Origin: UBA6163 sp041753075
GTDB lineage: Bacteria > Planctomycetota > Planctomycetia > Pirellulales > Pirellulaceae
Length of the DNA: 64,000 bases
Direction: 5' to 3'
Assembly: GCA_041753075.1 (NCBI GenBank)
Contig: JBGSVE010000007.1
Location: 1-64,000, forward strand
Shown here: positions 37,001 to 44,655 of the stretch, one piece after another
Layout of the letters: every line of letters starts with the position of its first letter
How positions within the stretch are numbered: position 1 is the first letter of the stretch
The notes under the pieces: model-generated
The model's input: only the letters and a program-made list of their open reading frames with translations
Database searches by the model: none
Told to the model about the DNA's origin: nothing
Made by a program: the position numbers and the translations under genes

Positions 37001-37726
37001 GACCGCCTCGGACGATGCGGAAAGTTCGGCCAGCAGTTTTTGATCATTCGTCGCTTCACGTTCAACAACTTCGCGAACCAGCGCCGCGGCGTGGAACGAA
37101 CCGATTACGGCGGCGCTATGCGGCGGTGCGGCGCGAATGCACTGGCGCATCGCAGCCTCGCGCAATCGATCTCTTGGCGAAACGATCGGCGAGCTGTGGC
37201 GGACGGCCCAGCCGAACATCAGCGCCGCTTGGCGAGTTGCGTCGGGATCAGCGAGCATTGCCGGTGATTCGACCAAGCGTTCCCACAATTGACCCGTGTC
37301 ACGAGAACTTGTTCGTCGCAGCAGTTCGTCCAACAGCAGGCAAGGATCCGCAAGTTCTACAGTGTCCACGACCAAGTTCGCCTTCGCACTCACCGATAGA
37401 TCACAAGCGACAACCGGCACACTGTGCTTAAACGCCCACTTGATGGCGACCAGTTCAGGAGAAAAATCGGCGAGCGGATAGAACGCCAAATCGCCACTCG
37501 CGTTGGCTGCAGAAATCGCAATCGGAGCGACCGTGTCCTGGTCCGCCAAATACTCAAGCCATGGATTGAAATCCGCAGGCATCTCGACCAACAATTGATC
37601 CGGCTTGAATGAATCGAGCATTGCCCGAATCGTTCGCGCGATCGCCGCGGAATGATGACGAACGCCAATCAGCAGCGGCGTTCGACATTCGCACAGCGGT
37701 GCGATATGATCGGAAGGGTCGTTCAT
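34094..37726 (-). CDS. DUF5682 + von Willebrand A fusion (YehM-YehP-like)
   Basis: 1210 residues from ATG 37726 (MNDPSDHIAPLCEC); the open frame extends to 37771. The N-terminal part starts with LLIGVRHHSAA (His24, His25) and LLVEMPADF, the pattern of DUF5682/YehM. A long helical middle follows. From about residue 1030 a vWA domain has the MIDAS motif DVSGS, GGTHIGLGLG and VSDFEEG, as in E. coli YehP. In E. coli these are two proteins; here they are one chain, direct evidence that they act together. The gene is coupled to the SWIM gene. It is separated from moxR by an antisense two-gene cassette, so it may need its own promoter in the region 37727-37758. Confidence 0.85.
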   Translation of the reverse strand: MNDPSDHIAPLCECRTPLLIGVRHHSAAIARTIRAMLDSFKPDQLLVEMPADFNPWLEYLADQDTVAPIAISAANASGDLAFYPLADFSPELVAIKWAFKHSVPVVACDLSVSAKANLVVDTVELADPCLLLDELLRRTSSRDTGQLWERLVESPAMLADPDATRQAALMFGWAVRHSSPIVSPRDRLREAAMRQCIRAAPPHSAAVIGSFHAAALVREVVEREATNDQKLLAELSASSEAVGVSLVPYSFEQLDERSGYPAGILDPVWHQRMVTADSLTAMDAAAGEIIVAICRQMRHRGHVAGTPDASEIMRMMRDLARLRGLAAAGRSELIESIQSCLVQGELHGRAREVSKASAHVLIGNRQGAVSGRVPRCGLAVSLETLLQSLHLPTQGTLGDEPREVRLDVLRSPRERAKAVVLRRLCAASIPYATRVDSIEQGQRENLAERWKVAWHQGTSATIEAVSRFGVALPQVVEGILRSVTSDQTPPASIVQQLEIATQCGLNQFVHRSLQTLDQTLLRTGGLVELVAAATILGRISAGHIPGLPRDEANSYPPILAVFRDTNVSLQMAALLRACLDRLEGLEGSHDDNDVIGVSDLVHWFNGDLREVLECDLDNGNKTAIALLDAGQLRLVHWCQRTLGRGSDLMRGAAAGMLCVLQKQTAEQFAELLGGWFDAAVDTQSRSRLRNALAGSVHVLLAMMQGDMVWLDGLESRIRTADDDSFLQRLPSLRGAFHKFSPANRIRLLEARLQSYHERGSAFAAIASDGFSDVTELVAMRREADSAGRQAVLAIFPNFQFDLANAPASEEKITDDSSADEIAATDPAHGITLADRWRMILGLPPENRQASSGAASSLDQLFGRGRGEGSQGGLANRQSGGTEAPMPTTAQWADDLEALFGADICQEVLGESAGRGNQVALDLLDPDAVTPSIELLQQVLSLAGGLAEVRAERMRRLAKRITEQLAKRLAVRLRPAMSGLSSPRPTRRRSRRLNLPRTIRENLINAYRRDDGRPAIVAKSLLFNTQSRREMDWHLTFVVDVSGSMTTSVVYSALCAAIFAELPALSVRFLAFSTEVIDLSEHVTDPLALLLEVQVGGGTHIGLGLGAARSRLKVPSRSIVVLVSDFEEGVSVGEMLAEVRAIAQSGAKCVGLAALDDTGTARFHQGYAQMVAAAGMPVAAVSPERLADWVGDQIRGQAGQTANSPQGTLLS

Positions 37727-37758
37727 CAAGTAAATCGTATGGCAACGAGGGGGTTGGG

Positions 37759-37992
37759 ATGTCAGTAGCAAATCAAGCCAAGGAGGTTTACGAAGCGGAT
37801 TTGCGCCAACGATTGGAAGCCGAGCATTTCGGTGAGTTTGTTGCGATCGAACCCGATTCGCGTGATTATTTTATTGCGATCACTTTCATTGATGCCGCGA
37901 TGGCCGCGAAGAAATGTCACCCGACCAAGAAATCTTTTGTGTTGCGAGTTTGTCACGAAGCGGCAGTGCATCTCGGAGCGGCCACTAAGTGA
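37759..37992 (+). CDS. 77-residue protein paired with a retropepsin-like protease
   Basis: Starts at ATG 37759 behind a G-rich GGGGGTTGGG. The protein reads ANQAKEVYEADLRQRLE, then FGEFVAIEPDSRDYFI and CHEAAVHLGA. Small proteins of this pattern (a helix beginning with an IYE/VYEA motif, then a short beta segment of the kind vIdxxsgdY) are commonly encoded immediately before clan AA aspartic proteases in cyanobacteria and planctomycetes; I recognise this from memory. Its stop overlaps the protease GTG by four bases. It runs opposite to the surrounding operon, 32 bases from the divergent vWA gene start. Confidence 0.7.
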   Translation: MSVANQAKEVYEADLRQRLEAEHFGEFVAIEPDSRDYFIAITFIDAAMAAKKCHPTKKSFVLRVCHEAAVHLGAATK

Positions 37993-38366
37993 TCGGCCGC
38001 GTTGACGACAACAAGCGCGCTTTGTTACCAGTTCAAGTTCGTGCGAAGTTCGCGAAGCAATCATTTTCGGTTGATGCGTGGATTGACACCGCGTTCGATG
38101 GACACTTTGTTTTTGCGTTGGCGTTGATCGATCAGCTTGGTCTTGAGACGCTGGTAGAAACCGAGGCTATTTTTGCGGACGGCAGTAAGGTGACTCTGGA
38201 AACATTTGTCGCGTACCTCGATTGGTTTGGAGCTGTGATTCCGGTTCAGGTTGTTGCGAACGATAGGCAATACCCACTTCTTGGAACAGCGCTGCTTGAA
38301 AATTGTCGCTTGACGATTGACACCAACAAATTGGTTGAGTTGAATTTAGTCGAATTGGCGCACTAA
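37989..38366 (+). CDS. Clan AA (retropepsin-like) aspartic protease
   Basis: 125 residues from GTG 37989, which overlaps the previous stop (GTGA). The sequence DAWIDTAFDGHFVFALALIDQLGL has the retropepsin DTxFDG motif, with the catalytic aspartate at about residue 33; it then follows the family pattern LETFVAYLDW and LLGTALLENCRLTID, the second flap-and-turn portion. The glycine of the usual DTGF is alanine here. Retropepsin-like enzymes are active as homodimers. The stop overlaps the 3' end of the convergent moxR gene by four bases. Its partner protein could be a substrate, a regulator or an antitoxin-like factor; that is not established. Confidence 0.75.
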   Translation: MIGRVDDNKRALLPVQVRAKFAKQSFSVDAWIDTAFDGHFVFALALIDQLGLETLVETEAIFADGSKVTLETFVAYLDWFGAVIPVQVVANDRQYPLLGTALLENCRLTIDTNKLVELNLVELAH

Positions 38367-39514
38367 CCCTCCAAGTCTCCTCGCAATTCAGCGAGTCTTT
38401 TCCAAAGAAATGCACCCGTATCGGCGCGACGCCGCACCGCTCCGTCCCAATAGCCGAGCAAACGCTCGCGATCCTTTGAATCATCCTTCATCACGACGCC
38501 TAGTAGATGTCCGGGCAATCGCGAGACAGGGTCAAAGCCCGACGGAAAGAACACGCCCTCACGATGAATCGCCGTCGTGATTGCGACTGCCTCGGCGGTG
38601 CTCATCACTGTGCTGGGTTGCTGAACTTGCCAACCCTCGGACGTACGGCCGGATCTCAAGTCGCGGAAAACAGTGACCAACAATTCCACCAGCGCTTTGT
38701 CAACCGCCGGCGCAGGACCGCCGGCCGACAAGATCGCTGTGGCGCGGCGCGAGACCAATTCGACTTCACGATCGGCGTCGGCGATCGGTGCGATCGTCTC
38801 AAAGTTGAAGCGTCGTTTCAGTGCCGCTGACATCTCCGACACGCCGCGATCACGCAGGTTTGCCGTGGCGATGACGTTGAACCCCGGCGAAGCAAAAACG
38901 CTCGAATCATCACCGCTCAATTCAGGAATCATCATCCGTCGCTCGCTCAAGATTGAAATCAATCCGTCCTGCACTTCGGGTAAACAGCGTGTGACTTCTT
39001 CGAACCGCACGAGCTTGCCGCTGTTCATCGCTTGCATCACCGGTGAGGCAACGAGTGCGTCAGGCGTTGGCCCGCGATCAAGCAACATCGCGTAATTCCA
39101 GCCGTAGCGAATTTGATCTTCCGTGGTGCCGGCGGTGCCTTGAATCGTTAGCGCCGACGTACCGCTAATCGCGACGGCAAGCAGTTCGCCCAGCATCGAT
39201 TTCGCCGTTCCCGGTTCGCCAACGAGCAACAAGCCACGTTCGCCCGCCAAGGTGACGACGCAGCGTTGAATGATGTCGCGCGGACCGAGAAATTTTTCCT
39301 CGATAACCATTGATTTTGTTTTCGACGGACCGATCCGTTGGCCATCGGTGCCGCAAATAAAGTCGATGATCGCTTGTGGAGAAAGCAACCAACCGGCCGG
39401 ACGATGGGCGGTGTCGATTTCGGCAAGCAGTTGCAATTCGTCACGATGCCGCAGCTCCGCCGGAGGATTTTGCATGGTGGCGGTAGCTGCAGTCGATGCA
39501 GATTTCTTTGGCAT
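38363..39514 (-). CDS. MoxR-type AAA+ ATPase (YehL-like)
   Basis: 383 residues from ATG 39514 (MPKKSASTAATATM); the long upstream part of the frame covers the palindrome and the previous gene and is not coding. Walker A GEPGTAKSM is at about residues 98-106 and the Walker B-like VRFEEVT near 170. NVIATANLRDRG holds the sensor-1 asparagine and AALKRRFNFE the arginine-finger region. MoxR ATPases act as chaperone-like remodelers together with vWA proteins. Here the partners are the DUF5682-vWA fusion and the SWIM protein downstream. Its length and partners match E. coli YehL. Confidence 0.9.
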   Translation of the reverse strand: MPKKSASTAATATMQNPPAELRHRDELQLLAEIDTAHRPAGWLLSPQAIIDFICGTDGQRIGPSKTKSMVIEEKFLGPRDIIQRCVVTLAGERGLLLVGEPGTAKSMLGELLAVAISGTSALTIQGTAGTTEDQIRYGWNYAMLLDRGPTPDALVASPVMQAMNSGKLVRFEEVTRCLPEVQDGLISILSERRMMIPELSGDDSSVFASPGFNVIATANLRDRGVSEMSAALKRRFNFETIAPIADADREVELVSRRATAILSAGGPAPAVDKALVELLVTVFRDLRSGRTSEGWQVQQPSTVMSTAEAVAITTAIHREGVFFPSGFDPVSRLPGHLLGVVMKDDSKDRERLLGYWDGAVRRRADTGAFLWKRLAELRGDLEG

Positions 39515-39539
39515 AGTTGACGATGATTGGGGATCGAGT

Positions 39540-39607
39540 GTGAGCGGATCGGCGCTAGCTGCCGGTTCCGAGTGCGAACGACCGGTGGCTAGCGCCAATC
39601 CGCTCAC
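39540..39607. repeat. 68-bp imperfect palindrome, family 1, copy 5
   Basis: Begins GTGAGCGGATCGGCGCTAGC and ends GGCTAGCGCCAATCCGCTCAC (in parts). Its right end overlaps the stop codon of the 1683-residue protein gene (39604-39606), so the element sits between two genes of the same operon and even supplies part of the stop. Confidence 0.9.
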
Positions 39608-42600
39608 TGCTTGCGTTTTTTCTTGGTGATGGTGTCTTCGTAACGCGGGATGTCGCCGTGTTCGATCCTTGACCATGTTGATTGGAAGTGGCCAGCGATT
39701 GAACCGTGGAGCACGATTCGGTCCGCGCTGCCGCCGCGCAGACGATCGGTATTGGCGTGTCCGAACAACGGCAACTTCCATGATTCGATCGGCAAGTTCG
39801 GTTGCTTGAGCGGTTCCCATCCGCCGGGCAAGAAGATGTCTCGACCGGCGCGTTCACGTTTGGCTTCGACCAAGTGCCCGGCGGCGACCAACTCGCTGGC
39901 CGCGGCGGCGTAGTCCTTCGTCGCCCACTGGTTCCATCGCTTCACGTTGGCCGCCGTGGGATCGTACAGTGCCAGAACCTGTAGATACAAAGCGGCCGCT
40001 GATTCGCTGACCTTCAACTTCTTAGCACAAGCCTTGACAATTTCCGGCACTGACAACCTCGGGTCTTGTTCCCAGCTTCCTGCGGGCAACGTGCTACTGC
40101 GGATCTCGCTGGCCAGTCGCGTCATTGCATCACTGCGCATTAGCATCACGCCTTGGGCCGCAAGATTATGATGCACGCCTGGTTCCGAATAATCGAATGT
40201 TGCGTTGACCGCTGCGGACAACTTGGCAAACGCTTTATCATCCGTCAATTGCGCCGAGCGAAACAGCATTCGGATTGCCGGAGGTATTGTAGCGACGACA
40301 ACCAACCCGTTATCGCCGCGATACAAACCATCAGCCGCTAACTCCAGTTTGGTGATCGTCGTGCTGAGCCTGATGATGGTATCGTCAAGCTTCAACTCTT
40401 GATCGAGGGGCGCGGTAAAATTGGCCCCGAAAGGAAATAATGTTGACGGTTCATCTAGGAACTTGCGAACTTCGTCGACCACATCCGGAATCGCAACGCG
40501 AGCTTCGGCACCGGTGGGTAATTCGTAATTGATCATGGCGAGCGATAGAAGCACATCGCCCAATAGCGTCTCAGGCACAAACCGCGGCGTGGGATCGTAT
40601 TTCCTGTCGATCATGTGGTAGACCGCAGGCCGACCGGTCGGGACCAATGACATGGTTCGCCGCTGCAAAAACTCGGACGCCTGCGGGTCGGCGAGTAGGC
40701 TGGCAATGTGCGGTTGGTGATCGCCCAAATCAAGTTTCTTCAGCAGCTCTGCGGGCAACGAAATCGTCTTCTTCAAAAACTGTGTCCACTTGGCAATCAT
40801 CTGGTCAAACGCACGATCACGTCCATCGAGCATCGCACCACCCGGATTATTTCGCACGCCAATCGAACCGACGGTTGACGCTAATTCGATGGCGTTTAGC
40901 TCGGCGATCGCGGTTTGGATATCTTTGACTTTCCACGAGTAGAAATCACGAAGCTCTTTGGTCAGCTTCTCTTGGCCGTAGTTAACGGTGCGCAGGTTGC
41001 TCATCCACGCCAGCGCCGGTGTGATCGGATGAACACCGATTTTTGCAGCGGCGTCAGCCAATTGTTCCGTTGACGGCAGCGGCAACGCCTGCACCGTTTT
41101 CACTCCTTTGATGAATGACAACAAGCTGTTGCGGTTCCAGCCTGGGTCAAGCACGGTTGTTGAATCAACGGTCAAACCTTTTGGTGGTTTTGGTTTCCCG
41201 TTGGCTGAATAACCGATTACAGTCAGGACGTTTTCGTAATAGCTGTGTTGCACAATCGCAACGAATCGATTGTGGCCTTCGACAAAAGTGATCGGATGGG
41301 CGTCCGCTCGCGCGGCCAGTGAATCGGGCTTCGGTGTTTGGTCTGCGCCTAACGCCACATGATATAGGTGTATCTTCTCGCTGAGCTGTAGCAGGCCGGA
41401 ATCAGCCAAACAACTCAGCGCATCAAGCCACGGGCCCCCGAGCCGCTGGGGTATCGATTCCCCAGCAGACTCGTTCACACCAAGTGACCAAAAACATTTC
41501 CAGACTAACGATGGTAAATCGTCGAGCAGTCCAAGCCAAAAGGTTTGGCAAGCAGGGATTTCATCGTTATCGCAGCCGCTCAGGAATTTCCCCACCGCCA
41601 TCACATTGGCCGAAATCGAACGCTCTTCGCTAGGCTGGTAATAACAAATCGGCGACCGTTTCTGTTGCGTCATAAACGTGAAACCCGCGTCGGCTCGCTG
41701 GGCGTCGAACGTCGGCAATGCGGCTTGCGGCGTGTTGGGATCAGGCAACACTCGCGTCAACAGATTTTGCAACGAAATCGATTCTTCAGCGGCCAAGCGT
41801 GCCAACCGCGCAATGCCCGCAATCAATCGCGGCGGTGCTTGGGGCAGTATTCGCGTGGCAACCGTGGCGGCAATCGTGCGCTCGGGGTCAGGGTTGGCCG
41901 GATCATCTTTCCTTTTGTATGCCTGGTGATTCGTCAGGCCAGCTTCCAGCAACTCGCTCGCTTGCTTGAGCGTAAGTTTTCGCAGCTTCTTCGATGAGTC
42001 GAGGCAACGTGGTTGCATTAAGTTCAAGAAGATAGTGGGAAGCACTGCGGGTTGGCCGAAAGCGTACTTCTGGTGGCCATCATAAGACCCGAAAGCGATC
42101 CCGGTTTCTGAATCAACGAGCTTGCCACCGTCATGCAAAATCCAAAATGAGTTTGACCCCGGCTTGTCGATCATCGCCTCGGCGAAGCGGTATCGAGACG
42201 TGGTTTGCTGGTCCGCCGTGACCACACTTTTGCGACCATCAATCCCCTGGTACTCAATTGCCGCATCACGACGGCGAACCACACGCCAACCGATCAAACC
42301 AGCCTTACTGCCCAATGGCGATTGGCCCGCTTGAGTTGGTTGTGGCATCAGATAGCTGGACCCATAGACAATTGTTGCACCGGAGGGCAGCGACTCCTCG
42401 AAAAACGGCGGGACGCTATCGCGCAATTCTTTGCCGGTGCGCGGATCAAGCTCCGCAATCGCCGCCGGCGGAATTGTCGTCTCGTTGTGATTCGACCAAT
42501 GAACCGCGTCTTCCTTCACACGCCAAAACCGAGCGCCATCATGGAACCACTGCCGTGTTGGCCTTGGCCACTGGGCATCGCCGGTGCGGACAGCCCGCTC

Positions 42601-44655
42601 GCCGCAAAAGTATTCGTCGTCGCCCAACGGGACAATTTGCGATCGATGCGAACCGTAATAATGGCCTTCGTCATGCTGGGTGGATTTGCCCGGTTCGCTG
42701 AGCCAACGTACGAACGTGTGCCAACCCAATGCCGAATCACGAACCATCATGAGCACATCGTCGCCGAGCGGAACCAGGTAGTTCAGAGATTCGGTCGGCG
42801 ACAATTTTACCTCGCGCGGCGGGCAACTACTGGCCGGATCAATCACATGCACGAAGCCGTCGAGCACATAAGCCAATCGCGGAAACGATGGAAAAATCAA
42901 TTGCTCATGCCGTCGACTCACCTTCGGCAACGGCTTTTCATCGGCGGCCTTGTCCAATTCCGGCCAACCGTATTCGTCGAACACACCGGCGATTAGCGTG
43001 CGGTGCAGAATCGTTGCGAAGTCGATGCTCCGCAATCGTTTGACAAGCTCAGGAAACTCGACCAACACGCGCGGGCGAATGCAGTTTTGCAATTCATTGG
43101 CGGCCTGCTCGACGTCCACCAACCCACCGACTTCGAACGCCTTCAATTGTTTGTCGAGGTATTGCCACCAGGCATCACGCACGACCGGATGTCCCGCCGC
43201 CGCTTCATCAAACGCGCGTCGAGGGGCCACGTCGCGAGACCACGACGAACCCTTACCCGGACTGTCTCCCGCGAACGAAACCAAGCTTGGGATCGCAACC
43301 TGCAGCGCTGCGATAAACTGTGGCTGGGCCGCGACGTGCTTCAATTGCGAGTTGCGCCGCGGGTGATCGACATCACTTCGCAGCCAACCCGCAAAGTCGA
43401 GTTCAAACCACGGGGGAATCGGCACCTCAAGTCCCAGATCGAGGTACGTTTCCAGCACATCAACGTCAATGCTGCGACCGCGATGAACCGAGGTGAATGT
43501 CATCGGTTTGGCTTCCGCTTTCAACACCTCGGCCATCGATTCCAACAACTCGAACACGCGTTTGTTCGGCGAGCTTTCGACTGCGGCAATCGCGCCGATC
43601 CAATGAGCTCGTCCGCCGGGCAATTCGACTTCCTTGGGCCATTGGTCCAGCGGTTGCGAAATCATCGGCAACACGCCCCACTCATCGAGCAGATCCAGCC
43701 ATTGCCAAACGGGACTGTCGGTGCGGTAACTATATTGAGGGTTGGTATGGACGAGTAACCAAGCGGCAAAAGTTCGCTCACGTTTGGCGATGCGCGCGGC
43801 GGCTTGCTTAACCGACTTCCAAAACTGGATCGACGCACGGGCCATCGCGGGTGAGGTGATGATCGCCTCGAGCACCGACTCCAGTTCAACGATCGGATCA
43901 AGCTTCGCCGCCTTAGCCATGCGGTTAAGGTCGATTGCGACGTTGGTTACCGGTGGCATACCGCCGAGCGTGCGACGAATGACTAAATCCTTGAACGTCT
44001 CGTAAGCATCGGCGGGCTTGAATTGTTTCTCGAGGTCTTTGGCATAATCGGACAACGCCTTGCCCGACAAACAACCGCTGAGTGCAAATTCAAGCACCGC
44101 ATCACGGCGATGCTCGCGATCAACCTTCAACGCATGAACCCGCTCGGCTTCGAGTGCCTTGTTGAGGCCGCGACCGGCGTAGGTTTGGTTGCCCAAGTCT
44201 TTGAACGTCCGCGCGACCTGCTCCCAAAACGGCGGCAACAAATCACGCACCGACTTGTTCAACTCGTCGGCCATCTCGGTGTATAAATCCCACGCGGAAC
44301 CTGGTTTCGACGCAGCCTTGCGGGCCGTCGATTTCATTCGTTTGACGAGGTCCAATGCGTACTTGGCATGCTGGGGTTGATGCACCAGCGACCAGTGTGC
44401 GAAATCGAGCGCGGTGCGCGTCTGCATCGCAATCGGTTCGCTGATCGCGGTGCCTTGAAGTCCCAGAAATTCCATCGCCAAGTCTTCAGCCGGCACCAAC
44501 CGATCGGCGCTGAGCGTGATGATGACGCGATTCCCCAGGACCGCGGCAGCGTAAGTTCGGGCGACGATCGTTTCCGTCGTCTTGGGATCGCATTTCGATT
44601 TTATGGCCACCAAGCCGCCGGCAGCGAGCTGAGATTCGACAAAGTCTTTGCTCAT
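39604..44655 (-). CDS. Giant 1683-residue protein of unknown family in the yeh-like operon
   Basis: No signal peptide, membrane helix or familiar catalytic motif was seen. The first 600 residues are largely helical (for example LDLVKRMKSTARKAASKPGS, FKDLVIRRTLGGMPP). The middle (about 600-950) is beta-rich with W/Y-rich phrases (FPRLAYVLDGFVHVIDP, TIVYGSSYLMPQP, GSNSFWILHDGGKLVD) that look like beta-propeller blades. The C-terminal part is again helical. The ATG overlaps the stop of the DUF4132 gene. It may be a very large relative of MolR/YehI-type scaffold proteins, or a component that E. coli lacks. Large unassigned proteins of this kind also occur in actinobacterial MoxR/SWIM loci as far as I recall. 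Confidence 0.7.
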   Translation of the reverse strand: MSKDFVESQLAAGGLVAIKSKCDPKTTETIVARTYAAAVLGNRVIITLSADRLVPAEDLAMEFLGLQGTAISEPIAMQTRTALDFAHWSLVHQPQHAKYALDLVKRMKSTARKAASKPGSAWDLYTEMADELNKSVRDLLPPFWEQVARTFKDLGNQTYAGRGLNKALEAERVHALKVDREHRRDAVLEFALSGCLSGKALSDYAKDLEKQFKPADAYETFKDLVIRRTLGGMPPVTNVAIDLNRMAKAAKLDPIVELESVLEAIITSPAMARASIQFWKSVKQAAARIAKRERTFAAWLLVHTNPQYSYRTDSPVWQWLDLLDEWGVLPMISQPLDQWPKEVELPGGRAHWIGAIAAVESSPNKRVFELLESMAEVLKAEAKPMTFTSVHRGRSIDVDVLETYLDLGLEVPIPPWFELDFAGWLRSDVDHPRRNSQLKHVAAQPQFIAALQVAIPSLVSFAGDSPGKGSSWSRDVAPRRAFDEAAAGHPVVRDAWWQYLDKQLKAFEVGGLVDVEQAANELQNCIRPRVLVEFPELVKRLRSIDFATILHRTLIAGVFDEYGWPELDKAADEKPLPKVSRRHEQLIFPSFPRLAYVLDGFVHVIDPASSCPPREVKLSPTESLNYLVPLGDDVLMMVRDSALGWHTFVRWLSEPGKSTQHDEGHYYGSHRSQIVPLGDDEYFCGERAVRTGDAQWPRPTRQWFHDGARFWRVKEDAVHWSNHNETTIPPAAIAELDPRTGKELRDSVPPFFEESLPSGATIVYGSSYLMPQPTQAGQSPLGSKAGLIGWRVVRRRDAAIEYQGIDGRKSVVTADQQTTSRYRFAEAMIDKPGSNSFWILHDGGKLVDSETGIAFGSYDGHQKYAFGQPAVLPTIFLNLMQPRCLDSSKKLRKLTLKQASELLEAGLTNHQAYKRKDDPANPDPERTIAATVATRILPQAPPRLIAGIARLARLAAEESISLQNLLTRVLPDPNTPQAALPTFDAQRADAGFTFMTQQKRSPICYYQPSEERSISANVMAVGKFLSGCDNDEIPACQTFWLGLLDDLPSLVWKCFWSLGVNESAGESIPQRLGGPWLDALSCLADSGLLQLSEKIHLYHVALGADQTPKPDSLAARADAHPITFVEGHNRFVAIVQHSYYENVLTVIGYSANGKPKPPKGLTVDSTTVLDPGWNRNSLLSFIKGVKTVQALPLPSTEQLADAAAKIGVHPITPALAWMSNLRTVNYGQEKLTKELRDFYSWKVKDIQTAIAELNAIELASTVGSIGVRNNPGGAMLDGRDRAFDQMIAKWTQFLKKTISLPAELLKKLDLGDHQPHIASLLADPQASEFLQRRTMSLVPTGRPAVYHMIDRKYDPTPRFVPETLLGDVLLSLAMINYELPTGAEARVAIPDVVDEVRKFLDEPSTLFPFGANFTAPLDQELKLDDTIIRLSTTITKLELAADGLYRGDNGLVVVATIPPAIRMLFRSAQLTDDKAFAKLSAAVNATFDYSEPGVHHNLAAQGVMLMRSDAMTRLASEIRSSTLPAGSWEQDPRLSVPEIVKACAKKLKVSESAAALYLQVLALYDPTAANVKRWNQWATKDYAAAASELVAAGHLVEAKRERAGRDIFLPGGWEPLKQPNLPIESWKLPLFGHANTDRLRGGSADRIVLHGSIAGHFQSTWSRIEHGDIPRYEDTITKKKRKQ

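Noticed and set aside
13998..39607. Family 1 palindromes as intrinsic terminators
   Set aside because: No T-run follows either arm, and one copy lies in a divergent gap and another within an operon.
39515..39820. N-terminal extension of the MoxR frame
   Set aside because: The extension covers the palindrome and the end of the upstream gene and shows no MoxR-like sequence; ATG 39514 gives the normal length.
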